DNA of 32,811 bases, taken from the NCBI GenBank assembly GCA_902790465.1, contig CADASF010000021.1, positions 1-32,811 of the forward strand. The letters are read 5' to 3'. Below, in pieces: positions 16,734 through 24,236 of this stretch. The position numbers and the translations under genes are program-made. The notes beneath the pieces are model-generated. The model was not told where the DNA came from. It made no database searches and saw only the letters and a program-made list of their open reading frames with translations. Source of the stretch: an uncultured bacterium. GTDB taxonomy: Bacteria; Vulcanimicrobiota; CADAWZ01. How positions within the stretch are numbered: position 1 is the first letter of the stretch; each line of letters begins with the position of its first letter.

Positions 16734-16840
16734 CACAATCCCATAACCAAGCATGACTTTCCGTGTGTCTCACGGTAGTTTCGCTATTTAGGTCATATAC
16801 TTTCGTATATTTCCATTTCTTGGCTTGTGTTTACACACAA
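16734..16840 (-). ncRNA. Candidate structured leader RNA upstream of rpsH
   Basis: On the minus strand, in the direction of the operon, the following pairings can form: CACAA with TTGTG (16825-16829 with 16734-16738); CCAAG with CTTGG (16819-16823 with 16747-16751); ATGAC with GTCAT (16792-16796 with 16753-16757); a hairpin ATATAC-GAAA-GTATAT (16795-16810) with a GNRA tetraloop; and CCGTG/CACGG (16761-16775). Together they make a closed, multi-branched fold. The outermost strand at 16825-16830 can instead pair with 16835-16840 (ACACAA/TTGTGT, loop of four), so two folds exclude each other. Downstream, TATAAT occurs before rpsH without a clear -35. I could not match it to a known riboswitch or ribosomal leader. 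It could be an autoregulatory site (for S8 or another protein), a riboswitch, or a processed RNA. Confidence 0.5.
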
Positions 16841-16904
16841 AGGAAGAACCAACTTATAGTTGATTCAAAATTTTGTAAAAAAAACTTTTCAAATAAAACT
16901 TACC

Positions 16905-17090
16905 TTACCAACTGGATTTTGTTACTCCAGGGATCTCACCTTTATGAGCTAGAGTTCTGAAACAAATTCTGCACATGGAGAATTTTCTCAAATAGCCCTT
17001 AGGTCTTCCGCAAATCTGACAGCGATTTACTTTTCTTACTGAAAATTTAGGCTGTCTATTTGCTTTTACGATCATAGAAGTCTTAGCCAT
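16905..17090 (-). CDS. rpsN: Ribosomal protein S14, zinc type
   Basis: This is the short 61-residue zinc-binding form. The four cysteines lie in [21 protein letters not shown] (24-44), two CxxC pairs. The C-terminus [11 protein letters not shown] is typical. It excludes groups that carry only the 100-residue zinc-free form. GGAGG precedes the ATG. It follows rplE by 30 nt. Confidence 0.97.
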   Translation of the reverse strand: MAKTSMIVKANRQPKFSVRKVNRCQICGRPKGYLRKFSMCRICFRTLAHKGEIPGVTKSSW

Positions 17091-17120
17091 AATTCCTCCA
17101 AAATTTTCACTTCCATCAAA

Positions 17121-17663
17121 TTAATTTTCTTTTAATGGACAACCGAGAAGTTTAATAAAATATCTTGCTTCTTCATCTGTTTTAGCGGTAGTAACAATAT
17201 TTATGTCCATACCTCTAACTTTGTCAACTTTATCATATTCGATTTCTGGGAAAATTGTCTGCTCTTTGAGACCGAAAGCATAATTACCTCTGCCATCAAA
17301 AGATTTAGATGATATTCCTCTGAAATCACGGATACGTGGAAGAACAACATTGAATAACTTGTCAAGGAAAGTGTACATTCTTGCCCCTCTAAGTGTTACT
17401 TTACATCCAATTTTGCTTCCTGCACGAAGTTTAAAAGCAGCGATTGATTTTTTTGCTTTTGTAACAACTGGTGCCTGACCGACGATCTGACTTAAATCTT
17501 TTACAGCTGATTCCAAAGCCTTTGGATTTTGGAGAGCTTCACCAAGTCCGATACTTACGACTACTTTCTCAAGTTTTGGCACCATATTGATATTTTTATA
17601 TTGAAATTTTTCTTGCATACGAGAAATTATTTCCTTCTCGTATTTTTCTCTTAGTCTAATCAT
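17121..17663 (-). CDS. rplE: Ribosomal protein L5
   Basis: L5 binds 5S rRNA and contacts P-site tRNA. The 180-residue product has the typical N-terminus ([18 protein letters not shown]), the [25 protein letters not shown] segment, and the signature [35 protein letters not shown] lies 7 nt before the ATG. It is separated from rplX by 151 nt, a longer gap than usual. Confidence 0.97.
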   Translation of the reverse strand: MIRLREKYEKEIISRMQEKFQYKNINMVPKLEKVVVSIGLGEALQNPKALESAVKDLSQIVGQAPVVTKAKKSIAAFKLRAGSKIGCKVTLRGARMYTFLDKLFNVVLPRIRDFRGISSKSFDGRGNYAFGLKEQTIFPEIEYDKVDKVRGMDINIVTTAKTDEEARYFIKLLGCPLKEN

Positions 17664-17713
17664 AATATTTCACCTTTGACAAGTTGGTTAATGTATTTTT
17701 TATTACTTTTAAA

Positions 17714-17791
17714 AGAAGTATGGTAGCTTTTACTTCTCATCTCAAATTTTTACTCAATATGACCGCAACTTCATTATGAGAAATTGCGGTC
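17714..17791 (-). promoter_or_regulatory. Two hairpins in the rplX-rplE gap
   Basis: GACCGCAA/TTGCGGTC (17761-17768 with 17784-17791) gives an 8-bp stem. AGAAGTA/TACTTCT (17714-17720 with 17731-17737) gives a 7-bp stem nearer rplE. Neither is followed by a T-run, and no good promoter is visible. The gap is 151 nt, where ribosomal genes usually lie almost end to end, so a regulatory or processing role is plausible. Confidence 0.4.
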
Positions 17792-17814
17792 TATTTATTG
17801 TAAAAACTCATTTG

Positions 17815-18180
17815 TTATATCTTAGCTCCACATTTTCTGCAAACTCTGATATATTTTGGGGTGTATTTACCCTCTACTTGTTTCTCTTCTGAGAGTTGTT
17901 TTTTAACTCTTACAGCTTTATCACACTTAGGGCATACAAGCATAACCTTACATGAATCTATAGGCATAGCTTTTTCAATAATTCCACCCTGTGGATATTT
18001 TGGAGGTCTTGCCTTCATATGACGTTTTACTGTATTGCAACCGTCAACAACTACTTTTCCTTCACGAGGCATGACCTTAGAAATTTTACCTTTTTGACCT
18101 GAATCTCTTCCAGAAAGAATAACGACTGTATCGCCTTTTCTGACATGGATTTTTGCTGGTCTTTTTACTGCATTTGCCAT
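17815..18180 (-). CDS. rplX: Ribosomal protein L24
   Basis: L24 is an early assembly protein of the large subunit. The KOW motif lies at IHVRKGDTVVILSGRDSGQKGKISKV (11-36), followed by VDGCNTVKRHMKARP. The 121-residue length is slightly long because the C-terminal half has two CxxC pairs, CPKC and CRKC, likely a zinc ribbon. AAAGGTGG precedes the ATG. Confidence 0.96.
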   Translation of the reverse strand: MANAVKRPAKIHVRKGDTVVILSGRDSGQKGKISKVMPREGKVVVDGCNTVKRHMKARPPKYPQGGIIEKAMPIDSCKVMLVCPKCDKAVRVKKQLSEEKQVEGKYTPKYIRVCRKCGAKI

Positions 18181-18213
18181 AATTTTACCACCTTTGAAAA
18201 CGCCATTATCTAA

Positions 18214-18582
18214 TTAGAGAACTTCAGGAGCGAGAGAACAAATTTTCATAAAATCTTTGTCTCTTAACTCTCTTGCTACTGGACCAAAAATACGAGTTCC
18301 TCTTGGTGCAAGATGGTCATCAATAATAACGGCCGCATTGTCATCAAATCTGAGATAGGAACCATCTGGTCTTCTTATTTTCTTTTTGGTGCGAACTACA
18401 ACAGCCTTCACCACATCACCTTTTTTAACACCTGCACCTGGGATAGCTTCTTTAACTGAAGCCATGATGATGTCCCCAATATGTGCAAATTTATGATGGA
18501 AGCCTCTTTTAACTCTGATACACATAATTTCTTTTGCACCTGAGTTATCGGCAACTCTTAATCTGCTCTGTTGCTGAATCAT
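18214..18582 (-). CDS. rplN: Ribosomal protein L14
   Basis: L14 lies at the subunit interface. The 122-residue protein has [22 protein letters not shown] and the signature [37 protein letters not shown]. Length is standard. GGAGG lies 9 nt before the ATG. A promoter-like site and a leader with hairpins lie in the 146-nt gap before it. Confidence 0.97.
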   Translation of the reverse strand: MIQQQSRLRVADNSGAKEIMCIRVKRGFHHKFAHIGDIIMASVKEAIPGAGVKKGDVVKAVVVRTKKKIRRPDGSYLRFDDNAAVIIDDHLAPRGTRIFGPVARELRDKDFMKICSLAPEVL

Positions 18583-18679
18583 TTACATTATCCTCCACAA
18601 GCACTTACTAGCTTGAACGATTTTTCTGTTTCTGCTACTTCTTTAAAACAAGGAAGCAGCCTGCTCTATCTGAAATAAT

Positions 18680-18708
18680 ATAATAGCATATTATTTTAAA
18701 TATTGCAA
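18680..18708 (-). promoter_or_regulatory. Internal promoter upstream of rplN
   Basis: On the minus strand TTGCAA (18703-18708), a 17-nt spacer and TATTAT (18680-18685) give a plausible sigma70 promoter (4/6 and 5/6). A leader of about 90 nt would follow; GCTGCTTC and GAAGTAGC in it form an 8-bp stem with one G-U pair, and CAAGC/GCTTG a second. This could split rplN-to-secY (spc) from rpsJ-to-rpsQ (S10), as in E. coli where the two are separate operons. Confidence 0.6.
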
Positions 18709-18728
18709 GCTGTTTCACAACAATTTTT

Positions 18729-18986
18729 TTATTTTTGGCGTTCGATTATTTCAACAACTCTCCAGCAAACATCTTTGCTTAAAGGTCTTGTTTCCATGAT
18801 CTTTACTGTATCGCCTTCATGACACTCAAGTTCATCATGAGCTTTAAATTTTGCTCTTCTTTTGATGATTTTTTTGTAAACAGGATGTGCAAACTGACGC
18901 TCACACAAAACAACTACTGTTTTGGTCATTTTGTCGCTGACAACTTTGCCAATCCTGACTTTTCTTAAATTTCTTTCTTCAGCCAT
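18729..18986 (-). CDS. rpsQ: Ribosomal protein S17
   Basis: S17 is a primary 16S rRNA-binding protein with an OB fold. The 85-residue product shows [19 protein letters not shown] and the signature [23 protein letters not shown]. Length is normal. It follows rpmC by 31 nt and is the last gene of the S10 group before the promoter-containing gap. Confidence 0.97.
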   Translation of the reverse strand: MAEERNLRKVRIGKVVSDKMTKTVVVLCERQFAHPVYKKIIKRRAKFKAHDELECHEGDTVKIMETRPLSKDVCWRVVEIIERQK

Positions 18987-19017
18987 AGTTATAAAATACC
19001 CTTTCTCGGCATGTCAA

Positions 19018-19227
19018 CTAATTTTTGACAGTTTGCTTTTCTGTTATGATTGTTTTTATACGAGCAATCATACGTTTGTTCTGTCTAATTTTTGAAAAAT
19101 CCCCTGAATGAGATGTTGCAAGTTGGAATCTTATATTGAAAATCTCTTCTTTAAGATCTGCAATTGTCTTATTGAGCTCTTCTGGTTCCATTGAACGGAA
19201 TTTTTTCAGCTGTTCTCTAATTTTCAT
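19018..19227 (-). CDS. rpmC: Ribosomal protein L29
   Basis: L29 sits at the peptide exit tunnel. The 69-residue protein is a helical hairpin: [20 protein letters not shown], then [19 protein letters not shown] and [18 protein letters not shown] chose the ATG at 19227, with GGAGG 8 nt upstream, instead of an in-frame codon at 19251 that adds eight residues not found in the family. It overlaps the rplP end by 11 nt, indicating coupling. Confidence 0.96.
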   Translation of the reverse strand: MKIREQLKKFRSMEPEELNKTIADLKEEIFNIRFQLATSHSGDFSKIRQNKRMIARIKTIITEKQTVKN

Positions 19228-19660
19228 CTGATTCGCCTCCAAACTCTTCACGTTCTAATATTTTTGTCTTTACAGGTAATTTGTGAGAAGCAAGTCTAAG
19301 AGCTTCTTTTGCAACTTCTCTATCAAGTCCTGCTAGTTCAAATAGAATTCTTCCAGGTTTTACAACTGCAACCCAGTAATCTGGTGAACCTTTTCCTGAA
19401 CCCATACGAGTTTCTGCAGGTTTCTTTGTGATTGATTTATCTGGGAAAATTCTTATCCAAAGTTTTCCGCCTCTTTTGATATATCTATTGATAGCAATAC
19501 GAGCGGCTTCAATCTGACGGTCTGTTATCCAACAAGGCTCTGTTGTCTGAAGTGCAACTTCTCCGTGAAGAAGATCACAACCTCTGTAAGCTTTGCCTTT
19601 CATTCTTCCACGCTGTGTCTTACGATATTTAACTCTTTTTGGCATAAGCAACATGAACAT
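19217..19660 (-). CDS. rplP: Ribosomal protein L16
   Basis: L16 binds near the A-site tRNA and the peptidyl-transferase centre. [22 protein letters not shown], the [22 protein letters not shown] segment and [12 protein letters not shown] are diagnostic. Three in-frame ATGs open the frame (19660, 19654, 19645); the first has AGGAGG about 10 nt upstream, so I use it, although MLLMPKRV at 19654 also fits the family. It follows rpsC by 5 nt. Confidence 0.96.
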   Translation of the reverse strand: MFMLLMPKRVKYRKTQRGRMKGKAYRGCDLLHGEVALQTTEPCWITDRQIEAARIAINRYIKRGGKLWIRIFPDKSITKKPAETRMGSGKGSPDYWVAVVKPGRILFELAGLDREVAKEALRLASHKLPVKTKILEREEFGGESDEN

Positions 19661-19665
19661 AATAA

Positions 19666-20358
19666 CTATACCTCCTTGGCGACAGCTTCGACATCTTCTA
19701 CTGGTACAGCCATTTTAACTGGTTTACGAGTAGGAAGTACATCGCCGCGGTAAATCCAAACTTTTACGCCAATCTGACCATAAGTCGTAAAGGCTTCTTT
19801 TGTTGCATAGTCAATGTCAGCTCTGAGAGTGTGAAGAGGAACTTTGCCCTCAAAAACTCTTTCACTACGAGCAATTTCAGCTCCACCGAGACGACCACTG
19901 CATTCGACCTTAATTCCAAGAGCTCCAGCTTTAATTGTTCTCTGAAGTGCCTGTTTCATTGCTCTTCTGAAAGCAACACGACGAATGAGCTGATCTACGA
20001 TATTTTCTGCAACGAGTGCTGCATCGAGTTCTGCATTCTTGATTTCCATTACGGTAATCTTTATTGGTTTGTTTCCGATGAGTTTTGCAACAGATTTCTT
20101 CAAATCTTCAATTCCAGCACCTTTTTTGCCTATTACAAGACCTGGTTTTGCGGTTTTGATGATTATGTCTATTCTGTCTGCACGCTCAATCTCAACTTTA
20201 GAAACGGCTGCACCTTTTAGTTTGTTCATGACAAACTTACGAATTTTTATATCTTCGTGAAGCCATTCTGCATATTTTTTTCTATCATTAAACCAACGGC
20301 TATCCCAACCTCTGGTTATTTTAAGTCTTAGCCCTATAGGGTGTATCTTCTGACCCAC
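19666..20358 (-). CDS. rpsC: Ribosomal protein S3
   Basis: S3 forms the mRNA entry with S4 and S5. The start is GTG ([22 protein letters not shown] follows), immediately after the rplV TAA and with a GAGGGGG site. The KH domain with [16 protein letters not shown] and the C-domain [12 protein letters not shown] and [13 protein letters not shown] are present. Length 230 is normal. Confidence 0.97.
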   Translation of the reverse strand: MGQKIHPIGLRLKITRGWDSRWFNDRKKYAEWLHEDIKIRKFVMNKLKGAAVSKVEIERADRIDIIIKTAKPGLVIGKKGAGIEDLKKSVAKLIGNKPIKITVMEIKNAELDAALVAENIVDQLIRRVAFRRAMKQALQRTIKAGALGIKVECSGRLGGAEIARSERVFEGKVPLHTLRADIDYATKEAFTTYGQIGVKVWIYRGDVLPTRKPVKMAVPVEDVEAVAKEV

Positions 20359-20739
20359 TTAATTCACCCCCTCGCTTTCCTTTACAACGAATGTAATATG
20401 ACTTGTTCTATTGTGAATACCACTTGCTCTACCTTGTGCACGAGGGAGCCAACGTTTTGCTGTAGGGCCTTGATCTACCCAAGCACCACAAATTACAAGA
20501 CTATCTCTGTCCATTTTAAAATTATTCTCAGCATTTGCTACAGCTGAATTCAAGACTTTTTCAAGAATACGTGCAGCACGCTTTGGTGTGAATTGGAGAA
20601 TTGTTAAAGCCTCTCCAACTGCTTTTCCACGAACGGCGTCCATGACTAGTCTGAGCTTGCGTGGGGTACAATGGACAAACTTCGCTACAGCTCTGACTTC
20701 TCTGCCTTCAACAGCCGTATTATTTGATTTATTACTCAT
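20359..20739 (-). CDS. rplV: Ribosomal protein L22
   Basis: L22 lines the peptide exit tunnel. The 126-residue product has [23 protein letters not shown], the region [30 protein letters not shown], and the tunnel loop with [20 protein letters not shown]. Length is standard. GGAG lies 10 nt before the ATG. Its TAA abuts the GTG of rpsC with no gap. Confidence 0.97.
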   Translation of the reverse strand: MSNKSNNTAVEGREVRAVAKFVHCTPRKLRLVMDAVRGKAVGEALTILQFTPKRAARILEKVLNSAVANAENNFKMDRDSLVICGAWVDQGPTAKRWLPRAQGRASGIHNRTSHITFVVKESEGVN

Positions 20740-20784
20740 TTTTTATTTACTCCATCCAAACACTTTTAAGGCAACCAAAATCAA

Positions 20785-21075
20785 TTACTTTACAGATGAT
20801 GATTTTTCGTTGGCAGCCTTTGCTCCATGACCTCTGTAACGACGTGTCAAGGCAAATTCTCCAAGTTTGTGACCAACCATTTGATCTGAAATGTAAACTG
20901 GGACATGTTTTTTTCCGTCATGAACAGCTATTGTATGACCGATCATTTCAGGAATTATTGTACATGAGCGTGCCCATGTTTTTACAACTTTCTTTTCCCC
21001 TTTTTCATTAAGGGCAGTTATTTTCTTTTCGAGGTTCTTATCAACATAAGGACCTTTTTTTACTGATCTGGACAT
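20785..21075 (-). CDS. rpsS: Ribosomal protein S19
   Basis: S19 lies in the head of the small subunit beside S13. [46 protein letters not shown] and [20 protein letters not shown] are diagnostic. Length 96 is slightly long because of a short C-terminal tail. It follows rplB by 14 nt. Confidence 0.97.
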   Translation of the reverse strand: MSRSVKKGPYVDKNLEKKITALNEKGEKKVVKTWARSCTIIPEMIGHTIAVHDGKKHVPVYISDQMVGHKLGEFALTRRYRGHGAKAANEKSSSVK

Positions 21076-21089
21076 TTACTTAACTATCC

Positions 21090-21917
21090 TCACTTCCGAT
21101 TTCTTCTATTGACGATCATCCAATCCCAACTCTTAGACTTACGTGTCTTATGACCATAAGCTGGTTTGCCCCAAGGTGTACAACTTGGACGACCTGGTGT
21201 TGATCTTGCTTCACCACCACCATGTGGGTGATCACATGGGTTAGTTGCAAGTCCTCTGACATGTGGACGGATTCCAAGCCAACGTGAACGGCCTGCTTTA
21301 CCTACTGAAATATTTTCATGTTCCAAATTTCCAACCTGTCCGATTGTTGCACGGCAAGCGATGTGGATAAGTCTTACTTCACTTGAAGGAAGTCTTAGAC
21401 GAGCATAATTTCCTTCTTTTGCAAGTAACTGAGCTGCTGCACCAGCTGAACGAATAAGCTGAGCACCTGTTCCTGCACGAAGTTCAACATTATGAACGAG
21501 AGTTCCTAATGGGATATCTCTGAGTGGCATACAATTGCCAACTTTTATGTCGATTTTTTCGCCAGAGAGAATTTTATCTCCAACTTTGATTCCAAGAGGA
21601 GCAATTATATATCTCTTTTCGCCATCTGCATAGCATACGAGAGCAATATTTGCACTTCTATTTGGATCATATTCTATAGATTGTACCTTTGCCGGTATAT
21701 TGTCTTTATCTCTTTTCCAATCTATGATTCTATAGCGTCTCTTTACTCCGCCACCTCTATGGAAAGCAGTAACTCTTCCATCTCTGTTGCGTCCGCCAGT
21801 TTTTCTCAATCCAACGGTGAGACTCTTTTCCGATTCCGAACGTGTAATCTCGGAGAAATCAGATACCGACATAAACCTTCTTGATGCTGAAGTTGGTTTG
21901 AAATATTTTAATGGCAT
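21090..21917 (-). CDS. rplB: Ribosomal protein L2
   Basis: L2 is needed for subunit joining and peptidyl transfer. The 275-residue protein contains the C-terminal signature with the functionally important His in [21 protein letters not shown]-like order, and the RNA-binding [22 protein letters not shown] segment. I start at ATG 21917, [10 protein letters not shown], preceded by an AGGAGG repeat; the open frame extends eight residues upstream across that site. The 96-nt gap to rplW holds a 5-bp hairpin and poly-A/T tracts. Confidence 0.97.
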   Translation of the reverse strand: MPLKYFKPTSASRRFMSVSDFSEITRSESEKSLTVGLRKTGGRNRDGRVTAFHRGGGVKRRYRIIDWKRDKDNIPAKVQSIEYDPNRSANIALVCYADGEKRYIIAPLGIKVGDKILSGEKIDIKVGNCMPLRDIPLGTLVHNVELRAGTGAQLIRSAGAAAQLLAKEGNYARLRLPSSEVRLIHIACRATIGQVGNLEHENISVGKAGRSRWLGIRPHVRGLATNPCDHPHGGGEARSTPGRPSCTPWGKPAYGHKTRKSKSWDWMIVNRRNRK

Positions 21918-22013
21918 CTGTCCTCCTCCTTTCTTGAACAAAAAATTTTAAAATTTTATATAAAAACTTTTTCAAAAACTTTTTTAGCAGACTAATTATC
22001 TGCAATAATAAAA

Positions 22014-22313
22014 CTAACTTTCGAGAAGTGCTGCACCGTTGATTTCGATCTTGTCTTCCTGATGGACTTGTACAATAGCCTTTTTCCAATCAGATTTCTT
22101 TCCAACATATCTTCCTCTACGGACTGTTTTACCTTTTACAATCATTGTTGTAACGCGAAGAACTCTTACTTTAAAAATCTCTTCGACAGCTTCTCTGATT
22201 TGAATCTTGTTAGCGTCTTTTGCTACTCTAAAAGTATATTTGTTATCTCTGTTGAAGAGTTGCATTGACTTTTCAGTAACTATAGGTCTTATAATAATAT
22301 CTCTGGCTTCCAT
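22014..22313 (-). CDS. rplW: Ribosomal protein L23
   Basis: L23 sits at the tunnel exit and docks SRP and trigger factor. The 99-residue product shows RDIIIRPIVTEKSMQLF, YTFRVAKDANKIQIREAVEEIFKVRV and KTVRRGRYVGKKSDWKKAIVQ. Length is standard. Its ATG shares one base with the rplD stop (TAATG). Confidence 0.97.
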   Translation of the reverse strand: MEARDIIIRPIVTEKSMQLFNRDNKYTFRVAKDANKIQIREAVEEIFKVRVLRVTTMIVKGKTVRRGRYVGKKSDWKKAIVQVHQEDKIEINGAALLES

Positions 22314-23029
22314 TATGAGAGAACCTCCTCAACATGTTCCAAAGCCGCTTTATCAAAAATTACATTGTCATAAGCGAGAAGGTCATAAACATTTATTCCC
22401 TCTGGTCTTACAACCCTGACACCCTCAATATTGCGTCCAGATTTGCAGACTTTATTGAAAGCATCAAGCGACTTATTATATTCTTCCATAGCTTTTTCAT
22501 AAGCAGTTACATCTTCATTTTCTGCAAAAGCTATTGGTTCTTCTGGCTTGTCGGCTACTTTTATGACAAATAATGATTTGCCTGAAAGTTTTAAATTGTT
22601 GATTAAACCGACGAAATTTTTTGTATTTGGTGTTTCAAAATCAAATGCTTCTACTACCATCATTTGATTTTCTGCTAATTTTGCAGAAAGAGCTTCTCTC
22701 AAAACAAGAGAACGCATCTTCTTATTCATCTTCTTTGAATAATCTCTCGGCTTTGGACCGAATGTTATTCCGCCACCCTTCCAAATTGGTGAACGTCTGC
22801 TACCATGACGAGCACGACCTGTTCCTTTTTGCTTCCAAGGCTTTTTGCCTCCACCACGAACTTCGCCTCTTGTCTTTGTAGAAGCACATCCACAACGTTT
22901 ATTGGCGAGCTGTTTTACAACAGCAAAATGAAGATGTGTTTCATCAGGTTCTACTTCGAATACATCGGCATTAAGCTCGATCTTACCTACAGCAGTTCCT
23001 TCTTCATTATAAATATCCAACTGTGCCAC
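22313..23029 (-). CDS. rplD: Ribosomal protein L4, with an insertion
   Basis: L4 has a globular domain and a tunnel-reaching loop. The loop signature GGGKKPWKQKGTGRARHGSRRSPIWKGGG (about 61-89) and the C-terminus RPEGINVYDLLAYDNVIFDKAALEHVEEVL are clear. At 238 residues it is about 30 longer than usual: an acidic stretch of roughly 30 residues (from KPEEPIAF to NKVCKSG, about 165-196) is inserted in the C-terminal part. In E. coli L4 represses the S10 operon; no matching leader was identified here. Confidence 0.96.
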   Translation of the reverse strand: MAQLDIYNEEGTAVGKIELNADVFEVEPDETHLHFAVVKQLANKRCGCASTKTRGEVRGGGKKPWKQKGTGRARHGSRRSPIWKGGGITFGPKPRDYSKKMNKKMRSLVLREALSAKLAENQMMVVEAFDFETPNTKNFVGLINNLKLSGKSLFVIKVADKPEEPIAFAENEDVTAYEKAMEEYNKSLDAFNKVCKSGRNIEGVRVVRPEGINVYDLLAYDNVIFDKAALEHVEEVLS

Positions 23030-23062
23030 GAGACACCTCCGTAAACAACCGCTAATCTAAAA

Positions 23063-23692
23063 TTACTTTTTATTTATTACTGATTCCTTGATCATGAGTA
23101 ATCCCTTCTTTGCTCCAGGGACTGCTCCTTTGACTATAATAAGATTCTTTTCACCATCAACTCTTACAACTTTAAGACCCTGTGCAGTAACTCTTTCATT
23201 ACCCATGTGTCCTGGTTTACGAGTTCCTTTAATTGTTCTTGCAGCATCTGTTGCACCGCCACTGCAAGGTTTACGATGGCTCATAGAACCGTGTGTTTTT
23301 GGTCCACCATTGAAATGATGGCGTTTAATACCACCAGCAAATCCTTTACCAATTGATGTACCAACTACATCTACATACTGACCTGCTTCAAAAATAGAAG
23401 CCTTTATTTCCTGTCCTATTTCAAATCCCTTTGTATCATTAGCACGGAATTCTCTTAGAACTCTCATTGGACTTACATTTATTTTCTTGTAAAATCCAGC
23501 TACTGGTTTTTTGACTTTGTTTTCTTTAATTTCGCCAAAACCCATTTGAACAGCTGTGTAACCGTCTTTTTCCTGTGTTCTGATCTCTGTTACTTTACAT
23601 GGACCAGCAGAAATGACTGTTACTGGAATAGCCTTTCCAGTTTCGTCAAAAAGTTGCATCATACCAACTTTGCGACCAATAATCCCTTTCAT
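23063..23692 (-). CDS. rplC: Ribosomal protein L3
   Basis: L3 is one of the first assembly proteins of the large subunit. The 209-residue protein starts [19 protein letters not shown] and has the signature [30 protein letters not shown]-like segment (with CSGGATDA) and GHMGNERVT. It follows rpsJ by 40 nt, and a GGAGG site precedes its ATG. Confidence 0.97.
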   Translation of the reverse strand: [209 protein letters not shown]

Positions 23693-23732
23693 AAACTCCT
23701 CCTGCTCTGTTTCCTATGCGACCGACAACACA

Positions 23733-24044
23733 TTAACCTTTGATTTCTATATCTACACCAGCTGGAAGCTCCATTTTTTCAAGAGCAGCTACTGTCTTTT
23801 GTTCTGGATCGATATATATATCAAGAAGGCGTTTGTGTGTTCTTATCTCGAAATGCTCTCTTGATTTCTTATCAATATGAGGGGAACGCAATACACAATA
23901 AACATTCTTTTCTGTAGGTAGCGGAATAGGACCTGATACATTAGCTCCTGATTTCTTTGCTACTTCTACTATTCTTGCAGCCGATTCATCAAGAATACGA
24001 CTTTCATAAGCTTTAAGCCTTATACGAATTTTCTGTTTAACCAC
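23733..24044 (-). CDS. rpsJ: Ribosomal protein S10
   Basis: S10 is in the small-subunit head and also works in antitermination with NusB. The 103-residue product starts at GTG ([18 protein letters not shown] follows) with AGGAG 9 nt upstream. The signature [29 protein letters not shown] is complete. It is the first gene of the S10 group and has its own promoter; tuf, often just before it, is absent. Confidence 0.97.
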   Translation of the reverse strand: MVKQKIRIRLKAYESRILDESAARIVEVAKKSGANVSGPIPLPTEKNVYCVLRSPHIDKKSREHFEIRTHKRLLDIYIDPEQKTVAALEKMELPAGVDIEIKG

Positions 24045-24143
24045 TTTTAAACACTCCTCTGCGGAATATAACTTTATTTCAATTTATTATTCAAAATCCG
24101 AATTCAACGGAATTGAAAAATCTTATTAATCAAATGTCATTTT

Positions 24144-24172
24144 ATTATATTGAATATGGATAAAAAAATCAA
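24144..24172 (-). promoter_or_regulatory. S10 operon promoter
   Basis: On the minus strand TTGATT (24167-24172), a 17-nt spacer and TATAAT (24144-24149) lie in the fusA-rpsJ gap. Matches are 4/6 and 6/6. A start near 24137 gives a leader of about 90 nt before the rpsJ GTG. The same TTGATT-N17-TATAAT pattern precedes the gene at the right edge. Confidence 0.75.
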
Positions 24173-24236
24173 GTCTTTTTCAACTTTTTTTTGAAAATTT
24201 ATTTTTTGATATTTTTTCATAATCAATTCAATAAAT

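Noticed and set aside
16734-16840. Candidate c-di-GMP riboswitch, tmRNA, SRP RNA or hammerhead ribozyme
   Set aside because: I compared it with the conserved words of each (for example CUGAUGA of hammerheads, GGGCAAACC of c-di-GMP-I). None is present, so it stays unclassified.
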